From assembly GCA_947631655.1 (NCBI GenBank), contig CANRME010000003.1, forward strand, positions 1-35,907: 35,907 nucleotides of DNA, read 5' to 3'. The stretch comes from an uncultured Bacilli bacterium (GTDB lineage Bacteria > Bacillota_I > Bacilli_A > RF39 > UBA660). Shown here in pieces: positions 1 to 7,200 of the stretch (position 1 is its first letter; each line of letters begins with the position of its first letter). Below the pieces are notes generated by a model that did not search any database, was not told the origin of the DNA, and worked only from the letters and a program-made list of their open reading frames with translations. A program made the translations under genes and the position numbers.

Positions 1-351
1 AAAATAAAAGAGTTAGAATCAAAAGAAAAAGAATATCTTAATAAATTAGATACACTTTATGAAGATAAATTTAAAGGATTAGTATCAGAAGAAATGTATA
101 AAAGAATTGCTAATGATACTGAAATTTTACTAACTAAATTAAGAAAAGAAATAAATAAATTGAAAAATGATAACAAGATTATAAATAATAAAACTGATGA
201 TTTAAAACATTATGAAGAAAAGATTAAATCTTTAATTAATATTGAAAATCCTACAAGAGAATTAATGCAAACTATCATTGATAAAATAATTATAGACAAA
301 GATAAAAATATAGAAATAATTTACAAATTTAGCATATTAAATAATATTTAA
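1..351 (+). CDS. Large serine recombinase, C-terminal fragment (cut by window edge)
   Basis: The frame is open from base 1 to the TAA at 349-351, so this is the end of a longer gene and not a short protein starting at the ATG at 94. The translated piece has the features of the C-terminal coiled-coil region of large serine recombinases: a 'LYEDKFKGLVSEEMYKR' type stretch, a Lys/Glu/Asn-rich heptad-like segment, then a closing block around 'IIDKIIIDKDKNIEIIYKF'. Such enzymes cut and rejoin DNA at att sites through a catalytic serine in the N-terminal domain, which lies outside the window. It differs in C-terminal sequence from the other recombinase here (7514-9058), so the two belong to separate elements. 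It very probably catalysed insertion into the amidase gene at about 1520. Confidence 0.75.
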   Translation, partial: KIKELESKEKEYLNKLDTLYEDKFKGLVSEEMYKRIANDTEILLTKLRKEINKLKNDNKIINNKTDDLKHYEEKIKSLINIENPTRELMQTIIDKIIIDKDKNIEIIYKFSILNNI

Positions 352-356
352 ATTAA

Positions 357-379
357 CTTTGCTCTAATTTGGAGCAAAG
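357..379. repeat. Perfect 8-bp inverted repeat after the recombinase gene
   Basis: CTTTGCTC (357-364) and GAGCAAAG (372-379) pair across a 7-base loop, six bases after the recombinase stop. There is no following T run, so it is a weak terminator candidate; a recombinase-related or regulatory hairpin is also possible. Confidence 0.5.
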
Positions 380-429
380 AATACATAGCAAAAGATAAAC
401 TACTTATATAAAACAATAAAGGAGTATGA

Positions 430-1488
430 ATGGAAAAGGTTGATGGTTATATTACAATAAAGAATGATAAACATTTTTCGATAGATGATTTACATCAATA
501 TCTTATAGATAGTGATAAAATAGGAAAAATCGATGCATTACATAAACTTTTAATAAAAAGTCTAAATCTTGCTTCAAATACAATATTAACATCAGAAAGT
601 GCAAGTAAATATTTAAATAGTATTTTGAAGAATGAAGAATGGATTGATAAATATTATAATAAAAATTTGAATATATACAATAGTTTCTATAATGCTGTTC
701 ATAAAGGAATAGATAACTTATCGTATTCAGAGGCAATTACAAATATAACTAAATCGTTATCAACTTTATCATCGACATTAGTTAATATTGTAAAAATATC
801 TTATGAAAATATTATAAATAACGAATCGCTAAATTCATTACGAAAATTAGCTCAAACTTTAGCTTCTATCCATTATGATTCTGAAGAAATAAAATTAGTT
901 GATAAAAATGTTGAAAAATTGATTGAATATGGTTGGCCCGTATCTTTTGAATTAGAAGATTATGTTTTTGAAAAAATACCTGGAAAAGCAAAAACAAATG
1001 AAATAGTAAAAAAATACTATACTAAACAAAGGATTAGTAAAATAGAAAGAACTATACGAGATTATTTAAAATTTGATAAGTATTTAATGAAGTATTTTAA
1101 AGAAGCAAAGAAAGATTTTTTAAATTGTTCCTATTATAGTTGTGCAGTAATGCTTTTTGCAATAATTGATAGATTAATATCTATGAATTTTAGTAATGAA
1201 ATAGGTATTAAAGGAATATTACTTTTAAAGAAAAAATTAAAAGATGTTGAATTTTATAACGGATATGTTAATTATTCAACTGTAAAAGTATTGTTTAAAT
1301 TATATGCAGATACTAATAATTTTACATTAGATAAGTCTCAACTTAATAGAAATATGATAGATCATGGATGGGCAAAGAGAAATATTAATCCATATGAATG
1401 TTTACAGTTATTGTTAATAATAAACAATATATTATTTATATTAAATAACGAAACTAATATAATGTCAGAAACATTAAAAATTGCATAA
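430..1488 (+). CDS. HEPN-motif protein, element cargo
   Basis: A 352-residue protein with no signal peptide or membrane segment. The C-terminal third looks like a HEPN-type helical domain: a helix with 'CSYYSCAVMLFAIIDRLI' and then the motif RNMIDH (R307 to H312), which matches the R-X4-6-H signature of HEPN ribonucleases, followed by a glycine (HG) as in many members. The N-terminal two thirds are helical and I do not recognise them. HEPN proteins commonly act as RNA-cleaving toxins or antiviral effectors; that role is inferred here from the motif alone. The gene has a good Shine-Dalgarno site (AAAGGAG, five bases before ATG 430) and is the last gene before the element boundary, 78 bp after the recombinase. 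No antitoxin-like partner is visible beside it in the window. It could instead be a non-catalytic HEPN-like helical protein. Confidence 0.6.
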   Translation: MEKVDGYITIKNDKHFSIDDLHQYLIDSDKIGKIDALHKLLIKSLNLASNTILTSESASKYLNSILKNEEWIDKYYNKNLNIYNSFYNAVHKGIDNLSYSEAITNITKSLSTLSSTLVNIVKISYENIINNESLNSLRKLAQTLASIHYDSEEIKLVDKNVEKLIEYGWPVSFELEDYVFEKIPGKAKTNEIVKKYYTKQRISKIERTIRDYLKFDKYLMKYFKEAKKDFLNCSYYSCAVMLFAIIDRLISMNFSNEIGIKGILLLKKKLKDVEFYNGYVNYSTVKVLFKLYADTNNFTLDKSQLNRNMIDHGWAKRNINPYECLQLLLIINNILFILNNETNIMSETLKIA

Positions 1489-1499
1489 TATTGAATTAA

Positions 1500-1535
1500 A
1501 ACTACACATTGACTATCGCCAGGTGGCGAAGGCGC
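1500..1535. other. Probable attachment junction (att half-site) inside the amidase gene
   Basis: At this point AT-rich element sequence (TTGAATTAAAACTACACATTG) changes abruptly to GC-richer amidase coding sequence (GGTGGCGAAGGCGCCGAAG). That segment encodes GGEGAEV, which in Amidase_3 enzymes directly follows the conserved SIHxNA motif. The exact crossover dinucleotide cannot be fixed without the other end; CA or GG in CCAGGTGG are candidates. Confidence 0.5.
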
Positions 1536-2694
1536 CGAAGTCGTCTATCCTCTAAGAAGTACAGATACACTAGCAAAGGCAATATTAGAAGAAATTGGCT
1601 CTGAAGGACAAATTACACGAAAATATTACCAAAGACGTTTACCAGAAGACCCATCAAAAGATTATTACTATATTATGAGAGAAACCCCAGATACCACGTC
1701 CCTTTTAATAGAATACGGATTTATTGATAATCCAAATGATGTGGAAAAGTTGCAAAACAATTTAACTGACTATGCCGAAGCGGTAGTAAGAGCAGTTTCG
1801 CGATACATTGGTGTTCCTTACACAAGTCCTGAAGGAGTGACAGACAATACATATATTGTGCAAAAAGGAGATAGTTTATACTCGATTGCACGAAAATTCA
1901 ATACAACAGTTGATGCCTTACGTGATTTAAACAATTTAACAAGTGATACTCTATCTATCGGACAATTACTTATTATTTCAGGTGATATGGGACCAGAACC
2001 ATCTGAACCAGAAGAACCAAGTAACGACTATACCTTATACACAGTAAAAAATGGAGACAGTTTATACAAAATTGCCAACCAATTTGGAACTACTGTAGGC
2101 GAATTAATTAGAATCAATAACCTAGGAACTACAGTTTTATCAATCGGACAGCAATTAAGAATTCCAAACAGTCAACAAACGGGAATCCAATATACTGTGC
2201 AAAAGGGTGATAGTCTATGGAAAATCGCCAATCAATATGGTGTCAGTGTCGACGACATTATAGAAATCAATAATCTTTCAGGAACAACTTTATCCATTGG
2301 ACAACAATTAATCATTCCAACGAAAAATCAAATTAAACCACCAAACAATCCAATCGAGCCACCAGTCGATGAAGAAAATACCACACAATTATATGTAGTA
2401 AAAAGTGGAGATAGTTTATACTCCATTGCAAGAGCCTTTGGAACCACAGTGGCTGAATTGAGAGAAATAAACAACTTAACAACAGATACCCTACAGATTG
2501 GGCAACTTTTAAGAATCCCAGGTAACTCGAGTAATACAGAAACCATCTATTACGTAAAAAGCGGAGATAGTCTTTGGAAAATAGCTAATCAATTTGGTAC
2601 AACGGTAGATGCCATCATAAATCGGAATAATTTAGCAACTAATTTACTTCAAATCGGACAACAACTAATTATTCCAAACGAAAATCGGATTTAA
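1522..2694 (+). pseudogene. N-acetylmuramoyl-L-alanine amidase (Amidase_3) with five LysM repeats, 5'-truncated
   Basis: The frame from 1522 encodes the C-terminal part of an Amidase_3 domain (GGEGAEVVYPLRS ... RETPDTTSLLIEYGFIDN), the second half of the zinc-dependent domain that cuts the MurNAc-L-Ala bond of peptidoglycan. The catalytic Glu in 'LLIEYGFIDN' is kept, but the N-terminal part that carries the zinc-binding His/Glu residues is missing, so no active enzyme can be made from this piece. Five LysM repeats follow (each about 45 residues, with GDSLY/GDSLW and IGQxLxIP), joined by Pro/Glu/Asn-rich linkers; they bind glycan chains. The first in-frame ATG (1675) is inside the domain and has no good ribosome site. 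The gene was split by the element ending near 1516; the 5' half should lie beyond the element's left end. Excision would restore it. Confidence 0.85.
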
Positions 2695-2710
2695 GTATCC
2701 GATTTTTTTA
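2681..2710. terminator. Intrinsic terminator of the amidase gene
   Basis: AAAATCGGA (2681-2689) pairs with TCCGATTTT (2698-2706) across an 8-base loop that contains the amidase stop, followed by more T. It overlaps the end of the convergent hydrolase gene and may serve both strands. Confidence 0.85.
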
Positions 2711-3133
2711 GTGAATCTGTTTACAAACTCCTTCATAAGGTTCATAAAAACAATGACTTTTATATCTGCCAGATAATCTTTGCTCATACCATAAAGGAAC
2801 ACAACTTTCATTTCCTCTCGGAGCATAGAACCATAATGCGTTAGTTGCTGGATAATAGTACTCTCCTTGTAAAACTCTTCTCGCGAGCTCTTTTTCTAAG
2901 GTAGTCGCTGTGGAGAAAAACAAATTACTATTCACACCAGCAAAGCCTCCAGGAGATTGGTAGATAACTTGTGTAATAGTTTGAATATCACGGAAAGTAA
3001 GACAATCCGCAATCGCTCGATTTACCGCCACATTACCAACCATCAACATTCCTAAACTTCCTTCACCAATTGCCTCGGCACGCATTAATCTAGCAAGTAA
3101 GTCCAACTCTTTAGAAGTATAAGAAACTAACAT
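2708..3133 (-). CDS. cwlJ: CwlJ-like cell wall hydrolase (Hydrolase_2 / SleB family)
   Basis: A 141-residue protein close in length to Bacillus CwlJ (142 residues) and alignable along its whole length from memory of the family: 'ELDLLARLMRAEAIGEG', 'GMLMVGNVAVNR', 'IYQSPGGFAGV', 'ALWFYAPRG' and a closing 'RYKSHCFYEP'. The Glu of RAEAIGEG (E20) is the expected catalytic acid of this SleB/CwlJ fold, which cleaves muramic-lactam peptidoglycan of spore cortex during germination. There is no signal peptide, as in CwlJ. I chose the ATG at 3133 because AGGTG lies six bases upstream; a GTG nine bases earlier is part of that ribosome site. It is convergent with the amidase remnant. Presence suggests a spore former or a descendant of one, but related hydrolases occur in non-sporulating Bacillota. 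Confidence 0.85.
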   Translation of the reverse strand: MLVSYTSKELDLLARLMRAEAIGEGSLGMLMVGNVAVNRAIADCLTFRDIQTITQVIYQSPGGFAGVNSNLFFSTATTLEKELARRVLQGEYYYPATNALWFYAPRGNESCVPLWYEQRLSGRYKSHCFYEPYEGVCKQIH

Positions 3134-3177
3134 GAATATCACCTATAATAAATTATGAAAAAAAATAAAATGTGTTA

Positions 3178-3206
3178 TTGTGCAATACAAACGAATATGC
3201 TATAAT
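3178..3206 (+). promoter_or_regulatory. Promoter of the tRNA-Trp transcript
   Basis: An extended -10, TGCTATAAT (TATAAT at 3201-3206), with a weak -35 (TTGTGC, 3178-3183) 17 bases upstream. It precedes tRNA-Trp by about 80 bases. Confidence 0.6.
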
Positions 3207-3288
3207 ACAAGACATGGGAAGTGATATTAAAATCTAATTTAAGAATTAGTGAAATGGTAGGATTTCATTGCAAGTCAATATGTAACCT

Positions 3289-3362
3289 AGGGGATTAGTT
3301 AAATGGTATAATAATGGTCTCCAAAACCACTGTTGGGAGTTCGATTCTCTCATCCCCTGCCA
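3289..3362 (+). tRNA. trnW: tRNA-Trp (anticodon CCA)
   Basis: Full cloverleaf: acceptor strands AGGGGAT (3289-3295) and ATCCCCT (3352-3358), discriminator G, encoded CCA at 3360-3362. The anticodon loop is CTCCAAA, giving anticodon CCA, with flanking stem GGT/ACC. The T loop is TTCGATT. Host sequence ends soon after it, so this tRNA lies at the left edge of the AT-rich island. Confidence 0.93.
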
Positions 3363-3424
3363 TGTGTTCATTACACGAACTCGATTGCCATATTTAGATA
3401 TGGATTCGCAGTAAGTGTTCATAT

Positions 3425-3451
3425 AAAAAGGACTAGAAAATAGTCTTTTTT
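3425..3451 (+). terminator. Terminator after tRNA-Trp
   Basis: GACTA (3431-3435) and TAGTC (3441-3445) enclose GAAAA, flanked by A5 before and T6 after. Between the tRNA and this hairpin, 3390-3405 holds another palindrome, CCATATTTAGATATGG. Confidence 0.75.
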
Positions 3452-3452
3452 G

Positions 3453-3826
3453 TTTTAGTTTTTTATAGGAGATGATTAGTTCTAAATAACGATAAATAAT
3501 AAATAAAACTTTATATTTTTAGTCTTTGATTTGCTCGTCAATTTATAAGTATATATTTATAGTTATTATTATTTGGTTATTAGTCTTTTATTTATTAATA
3601 AAAGCTAATATATGGGGATATTTTACAAATTTTACAATATTATTGTTATATATTTTCTCAAAGCACTTAATAATCGGTGCCATTTTATAATAATTTTATT
3701 TAGTAAATCAAAGAATATTTGGCAATAACATAAAAGCACTAAACAAAAGGGACGTTTATATGAATTGATTATGATTTATTAGTAAAAAATAAATTATACA
3801 GAAAATAAAAAGATACATACGCACCT
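3453..3826. other. Gene-free AT-rich stretch at the island's left edge
   Basis: No plausible gene in either direction. It contains the perfect hairpin CTTTTATT-TATT-AATAAAAG (3585-3604), without a following T run, and two similar octamers AAGCACTT and AAGCACTA near 3661 and 3737. It may include the left attachment end of the island. Confidence 0.5.
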
Positions 3827-4060
3827 TTAATCAACATTATCAAATAATTGTCTTATATCTATTTCTAAAGCATCGGCAATTCTAGTTAGAGATACAATAG
3901 TAAAGCCTCTTTGCATTTTTTTACTCTCTATTTTAGAGATAAAATTCATTGTTAATCCAGCCCTATCGGCTAATTGTTGTTGAGTGAAATTCCTATCTTT
4001 TCTATATTTCTTTATATTATATCTAATAACATCAAAATAATAATTATCACTATGTTTCAT
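3827..4060 (-). CDS. Xre-family transcriptional regulator (77 aa)
   Basis: A compact HTH_3/Cro-CI protein, almost entirely the DNA-binding domain: 'YRKDRNFTQQQLADRAGLTMNFISKIESKK' forms the helix-turn-helix, followed by 'LTRIADALEIDIRQLF'. A good ribosome site (AGGTGG, seven bases before the ATG) supports the start at 4060. It is divergent from the small membrane protein gene at 4184, and the intergenic region carries GGACA/TGTCC boxes, one pair overlapping the -35 of that gene. The simplest reading is a repressor controlling itself and the membrane protein, as in many element-borne regulator pairs. There is no C-terminal peptidase or sensor domain, so what relieves repression is not visible. 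Confidence 0.85.
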   Translation of the reverse strand: MKHSDNYYFDVIRYNIKKYRKDRNFTQQQLADRAGLTMNFISKIESKKMQRGFTIVSLTRIADALEIDIRQLFDNVD

Positions 4061-4072
4061 ATTAGTACCACC

Positions 4073-4156
4073 TGTCCATAGTATTATTATCTTAAAAGTT
4101 TTTATACGGATATATGGACACGTTGTCCGTATTGTGATATAATCTTGATATGGACA
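4073..4156. promoter_or_regulatory. Operator region with GGACA/TGTCC boxes
   Basis: A perfect palindrome GGACA-CGT-TGTCC at 4116-4128, with single half-sites TGTCC at 4073-4077 and GGACA at 4152-4156. These lie between the divergent Xre regulator and membrane protein genes and are the likely binding sites of that regulator. Confidence 0.6.
4115..4143 (+). promoter_or_regulatory. SigA-type promoter of the small membrane protein gene
   Basis: TGGACA (4115-4120), 17-base spacer, extended -10 TGATATAAT (TATAAT at 4138-4143). The -35 lies inside the operator palindrome, so a bound repressor would block it. Confidence 0.75.
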
Positions 4157-4183
4157 AAGAGGTAATAGTGAGGTGAAAGAGGT

Positions 4184-4501
4184 ATGATGAATATGATATT
4201 ATCTATATTAGTAGTGGTTATTATAGCCATTGTTGCTATTGTATTTGCTGTTAAAAAGACGATACTTTATGTTGATAAAGAATACCGTAGTGCTGCTATA
4301 ATATCGTTCATATTCCCTATTGTAGGGTTGATAATCTATGCTGTTAATATAGGTTCCAACAAGAAATTAGCAAGAAGTTGTATAGCACCAGTTATAGCAG
4401 GCATGATAATTAGTGCAATAATAATCATAATGGTATTACTGATTCTTGGTGGCGTATATACCGGTGGCTCAGTACATACCAAAAATATTCCAATGAAATA
4501 A
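4184..4501 (+). CDS. Small three-helix membrane protein
   Basis: A 105-residue hydrophobic protein with about three membrane segments (roughly residues 4-23, 39-55 and 66-90) and short polar loops; 'KKTILYVDKEYRSAA' joins the first two. I do not recognise a family. It has its own strong promoter with an operator for the divergent Xre regulator, and its own terminator, so it is a separately controlled single gene. Small membrane proteins under an element repressor can be toxins, superinfection-exclusion proteins or accessory immunity factors; the sequence does not decide between these. ATG 4184 is followed at once by a second ATG (4187); either could be the start, with AGAGGT or AGGTG upstream. 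Confidence 0.7.
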   Translation: MMNMILSILVVVIIAIVAIVFAVKKTILYVDKEYRSAAIISFIFPIVGLIIYAVNIGSNKKLARSCIAPVIAGMIISAIIIIMVLLILGGVYTGGSVHTKNIPMK

Positions 4502-4526
4502 AAAAAGGCAAGAAATGTCTTTTTTA
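4501..4526 (+). terminator. Terminator after the small membrane protein gene
   Basis: AAAAAAGGCA pairs with TGTCTTTTTT across AGAAA, with one G-T pair, ending in a T run. Confidence 0.75.
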
Positions 4527-4571
4527 ATTTCTACAAGAAATTTACTTTGCGAATTAAGTTGATAAAGAGAA

Positions 4572-5534
4572 CTATTTTATAGAACTCTTTTTATTTTTGT
4601 TGTTGCGACTTTTTTGCTTTCTTTGATTTTGTCTCGATAAAGTGCATTCATATTCTAAACAATATTTTTGCCTAAATCCATTTCTTTTAAAAATATTATT
4701 ACAAGCTGGATTTTGACAGATTCCTATTGTTTCATCGTTGTTATCTCTTGATAGTTGCATTTTTAGCTCATATATACCTAATAATAGAGCATTATCAAAT
4801 ATCATTTTAGTTTCCCAACATTCATTATCATAATCAAATGTAGTATCAAATGTACAATAACCTTTGGTGCAATTATCAAGAAATTCTAAATTTTCACTTA
4901 TTTTTGTTGGAATATCGTGCTGTTTTGTAGTATCAATTATATATTTATATATTTTAGAGTATTTATTTGTATTATTTGCATATTGTTCTCTTAATAGAAA
5001 AGACTCATAAATTATATAGACAACTGTGAGAAAATATAAAATAATACATTCATTGTCAGATGTGGTATCGTTATCTTCAACAACTGAAACGAATCCATAC
5101 TTTTCAAAGAAACTAATTATTTCTTCTATAAAAATTGATAAATATTTATAATTGTTTCTATATAACAATAATAATATTACATTAAAATATACACTATAAT
5201 TGTCAGATTTAGTGCAATTAGCTGTTATAAAATCATCATCTATAATTTCATCATTTAGTTTTTTCCCCAAATTAAAAATATCTACAAAAACTTCATATGA
5301 ATTAATATTATTTTGTATTTCTTGTTTAGGAGCCATATTTTCATCTTTTTTATATTGATAATTATACTCTCCAATACTTAATATATCACCTTTTTTATGA
5401 TTAGATGTTGGATTAACTAGTGATAAGTCTTTTAAATCATAAGCGCCAATCATTAATAAATCTCGCCAACCTTGATTCATCTTTTTTATAGCGTCTTTAT
5501 CTATATTATTTTTTACTCTTAAATATGCTTTCAT
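4572..5534 (-). CDS. Unknown protein with C-terminal zinc-finger-like domain
   Basis: A 320-residue soluble protein. Most of it is helical and unrecognised. The C-terminus has a clear Cys pattern: C-x4-C in 'GICQNPACNNIF', then 'RQKYCLEYEC' with two more cysteines and a trailing Arg/Lys-rich tail. This looks like the CGNR or zinc-ribbon tails found in DNA-binding and stress proteins of Bacillota and Actinomycetota (for example ABATE-type proteins), where the finger is followed by 'RxxxRKxR'. The Lys/Arg tail (KKSSIK end) would favour nucleic-acid binding. An AAAGGT site precedes the ATG. It is transcribed alone, divergent from the replication-initiator-like gene. Function unknown; a regulator is the most reasonable guess. 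Confidence 0.65.
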   Translation of the reverse strand: MKAYLRVKNNIDKDAIKKMNQGWRDLLMIGAYDLKDLSLVNPTSNHKKGDILSIGEYNYQYKKDENMAPKQEIQNNINSYEVFVDIFNLGKKLNDEIIDDDFITANCTKSDNYSVYFNVILLLLYRNNYKYLSIFIEEIISFFEKYGFVSVVEDNDTTSDNECIILYFLTVVYIIYESFLLREQYANNTNKYSKIYKYIIDTTKQHDIPTKISENLEFLDNCTKGYCTFDTTFDYDNECWETKMIFDNALLLGIYELKMQLSRDNNDETIGICQNPACNNIFKRNGFRQKYCLEYECTLSRQNQRKQKSRNNKNKKSSIK

Positions 5535-5680
5535 ATATTTACCTTTTTAATGTCACAAGCATTTCACAAGTTATATGTAACATTCCTTTTCTAAATATTA
5601 TATGATGTCATTGTAATTATTTCAAGCGCGCATCTTATAATTACGTAAAATGAATTTAGTAATAATTGACTTGTACAGTA

Positions 5681-5806
5681 GATAAGAAAGGGAAAAACGT
5701 AAAAATCCTTAAAAAAATAAGGGATTTTAGCAATTATTATCGGCAATTATATGTTACCGTTATTAATACTACTTCATTTGCAATTATTACCGATAAGAAA
5801 GGAAAA
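5681..5806. repeat. Iteron-like repeats before the Rep-like gene
   Basis: Three copies of GCAATTAT begin at 5730, 5743 and 5780; the first and third extend to GCAATTATTATCG and GCAATTATTACCG. GATAAGAAAGG occurs at 5681 and 5792. TTATCGG and CCGATAA also form an inverted pair, and 5702-5728 is an AAAATCC/GGATTTT hairpin. The cluster ends six bases before the Rep-like ATG, as expected for an origin with autoregulation, or for an operator. Confidence 0.5.
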
Positions 5807-5811
5807 GTAAA

Positions 5812-6315
5812 ATGGCAAAGTATTTAATAGATGATTACGGCGATTTAATAGGTGAATTTAATGATGATGATTCAATTCGTGTCTATAATCCATTGAATAC
5901 TAAAAGAAGACTTATAGAGAATAAATTATTTTATAAATTCTATAAAGATTCAATATTAATATTTGTGAATGGGCTTATTAGTAAACAAGTTACAATAACT
6001 TTGTTTAAATTAATTCGCTTATTAGAATTTGGCACAAATGAATTTGTTAATATTAATGGTTTGCCTGCAAGCTTAAATCAACTTGCTACTTTCTTCCATA
6101 TGAAAACTAAAACTTTCTTTAATCATATAAAAAAGCTTGAAGAACTAGAAATACTAAAGAAAGTAAAAAATGGGAGAAATAGGAATATTTTGATTAATCC
6201 TTATTTTATTGGATATGGCACTAATTGTACGGATGAATCTTTAAAAATTTTTAGCAAGACAATCTGGGCTAAACAATCAAAATATTCTAAAAATAAATTA
6301 AAGATTAAAAGCTAA
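5812..6315 (+). CDS. Replication-initiator-like winged-helix protein (RepL-like)
   Basis: A 167-residue protein. Residues about 40-135 form a winged-helix: 'ITLFKLIRLLEFGTNEFV', then 'LNQLATFFHMKTKTFFNHIKKLEELEILKKV' and a wing ending in 'ILINPYFIGYG'. The order (strand, turn-helix with serial KTF..HIKKL, then INPxxxG) resembles RepL-type replication proteins of small Gram-positive plasmids and replication-organiser proteins of elements. The start is fixed by GAAAGGAAAAG before ATG 5812. It follows a repeat-rich region of iteron type, which supports a role in origin binding. It is the first of several genes leading to the recombinase. An alternative is a plain regulatory winged-helix protein; there is no visible catalytic Rep motif. 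Confidence 0.55.
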   Translation: MAKYLIDDYGDLIGEFNDDDSIRVYNPLNTKRRLIENKLFYKFYKDSILIFVNGLISKQVTITLFKLIRLLEFGTNEFVNINGLPASLNQLATFFHMKTKTFFNHIKKLEELEILKKVKNGRNRNILINPYFIGYGTNCTDESLKIFSKTIWAKQSKYSKNKLKIKS

Positions 6316-6350
6316 TTTTTATGATTATTTTAGGGAAAGGAGGAAGTAAA

Positions 6351-6659
6351 ATGAGCAGGGAATACCCTTTTATAATGTTGATGAAAATCATTAGTAGTTT
6401 TAACTATAAAAGTGGTTATATCAAAAATTGGGATGATAACGAAGATATGGTAACAATTAACGAAATATGCCATATTGTAGGTATCAACACCAGCGATATT
6501 AATCATATTTTATCAATCTGGAGTTATTTTGACTTAGCAAGTGAATATAAGCAAAATAACAAAAGATACTTAAAAATATCTGATAAAGTTATTTCCAATA
6601 TTCAAAAAGGAAATATAATTAGATACGAATTAAAAAATACAAAAAGTAGACATTATTAA
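6351..6659 (+). CDS. Small winged-helix-like element protein
   Basis: A 102-residue protein starting at ATG 6351, chosen because AAAGGAGG lies seven to eight bases upstream; an in-frame ATG at 6321 precedes that ribosome site and is unlikely. The sequence has a helix-turn-helix-like core ('TINEICHIVGINTSDINHILSIWSYFDLASEYKQNNKRYLKIS') of the kind seen in DNA-binding accessory proteins: two helices and a beta wing. It lies 35 bp after the RepL-like gene in the same direction, so the two are probably one operon. I do not recognise the family; a partner in replication or an excision/regulatory protein are both possible. Confidence 0.6.
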   Translation: MSREYPFIMLMKIISSFNYKSGYIKNWDDNEDMVTINEICHIVGINTSDINHILSIWSYFDLASEYKQNNKRYLKISDKVISNIQKGNIIRYELKNTKSRHY

Positions 6660-6735
6660 TTAACAGCATTTGCCATTTAAAATAGACAAAATAATAAAAA
6701 TGTGCTATTATAAATGTGTGAGGTGATAGGTTAAT

Positions 6736-7200
6736 ATGATTACTATAAGTGACAGATTAAAAGACTTAAGAATGAAAAATAAATTAAGTCAGAATGATTT
6801 GGCTTTGTCGCTAGGGATTAAAAGGCATACTATTAGCGCTTATGAAACTGGTAGTATAAAGCCCCCTATTGATAAGTTAATATTAATATCGAATTATTAT
6901 AATGTATCATTAGACTATCTATGTGGGATAACTAATAATCCTATAATTAATAGTTCTAAAATTGATGATTCTTTAGGATTTGATGTCGAAAGTATTGCAA
7001 AAATACAACAATTAAAACTAGCTAATAATATGCAGTTAATAATTAGTTTACTTAAATATGGAAGTATTGATTTGTTTAAATTGGCTAATAAATATTTAAG
7101 TACTAAATATGATAACGATACAAAGAAAAAAACAGATGAGTATGTTGTATTGGAAAAAATTAAGGATACTTTTGATGAATATAAAATAAAAAAAGATTGA
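6736..7200 (+). CDS. Xre-family repressor with C-terminal extension
   Basis: A 154-residue protein with an N-terminal HTH_3 domain: 'LKDLRMKNKLSQNDLALSLGIKRHTISAYETGSIKPPIDKLILISNYYNVSLDYLCG' (residues about 7-64). The remaining 90 residues are helical and not a known peptidase or sensor domain. This architecture (Cro/CI domain with a 'YETG..KPP..KL..I..YY.VSLDYL.G' tail) is typical of element and prophage repressors in Bacillota. GAGGTGAT is the ribosome site. It precedes the recombinase operon by about 130 bp that hold two strong hairpins, and so is placed to control recombinase expression. Confidence 0.85.
   Translation: MITISDRLKDLRMKNKLSQNDLALSLGIKRHTISAYETGSIKPPIDKLILISNYYNVSLDYLCGITNNPIINSSKIDDSLGFDVESIAKIQQLKLANNMQLIISLLKYGSIDLFKLANKYLSTKYDNDTKKKTDEYVVLEKIKDTFDEYKIKKD

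Larger units (their letters stand above)
1..1516. mobile_element. Right end of a serine-recombinase mobile element inserted in an amidase gene
   Basis: Two element genes (a serine recombinase C-terminus and a HEPN-motif protein) lie directly against the interior of a host amidase coding frame. The right boundary is placed near 1516-1522 because the amidase reading frame becomes recognisable at 1522, while the bases before it contain a stop (TGA at 1510-1512) and do not fit the family. The element extends left beyond the window, so its other end and the 5' part of the amidase are not visible. The boundary is inferred from protein similarity, not from a seen att repeat. Confidence 0.6.

Noticed and set aside
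3228-3288. Second tRNA-like segment before tRNA-Trp (TAGTGAAATGGTAGG, TTGCAAG)
   Set aside because: It resembles D and anticodon arms but has no T arm and no pairing acceptor stem. Probably leader sequence with a CTAATT/AATTAG hairpin or an old remnant.
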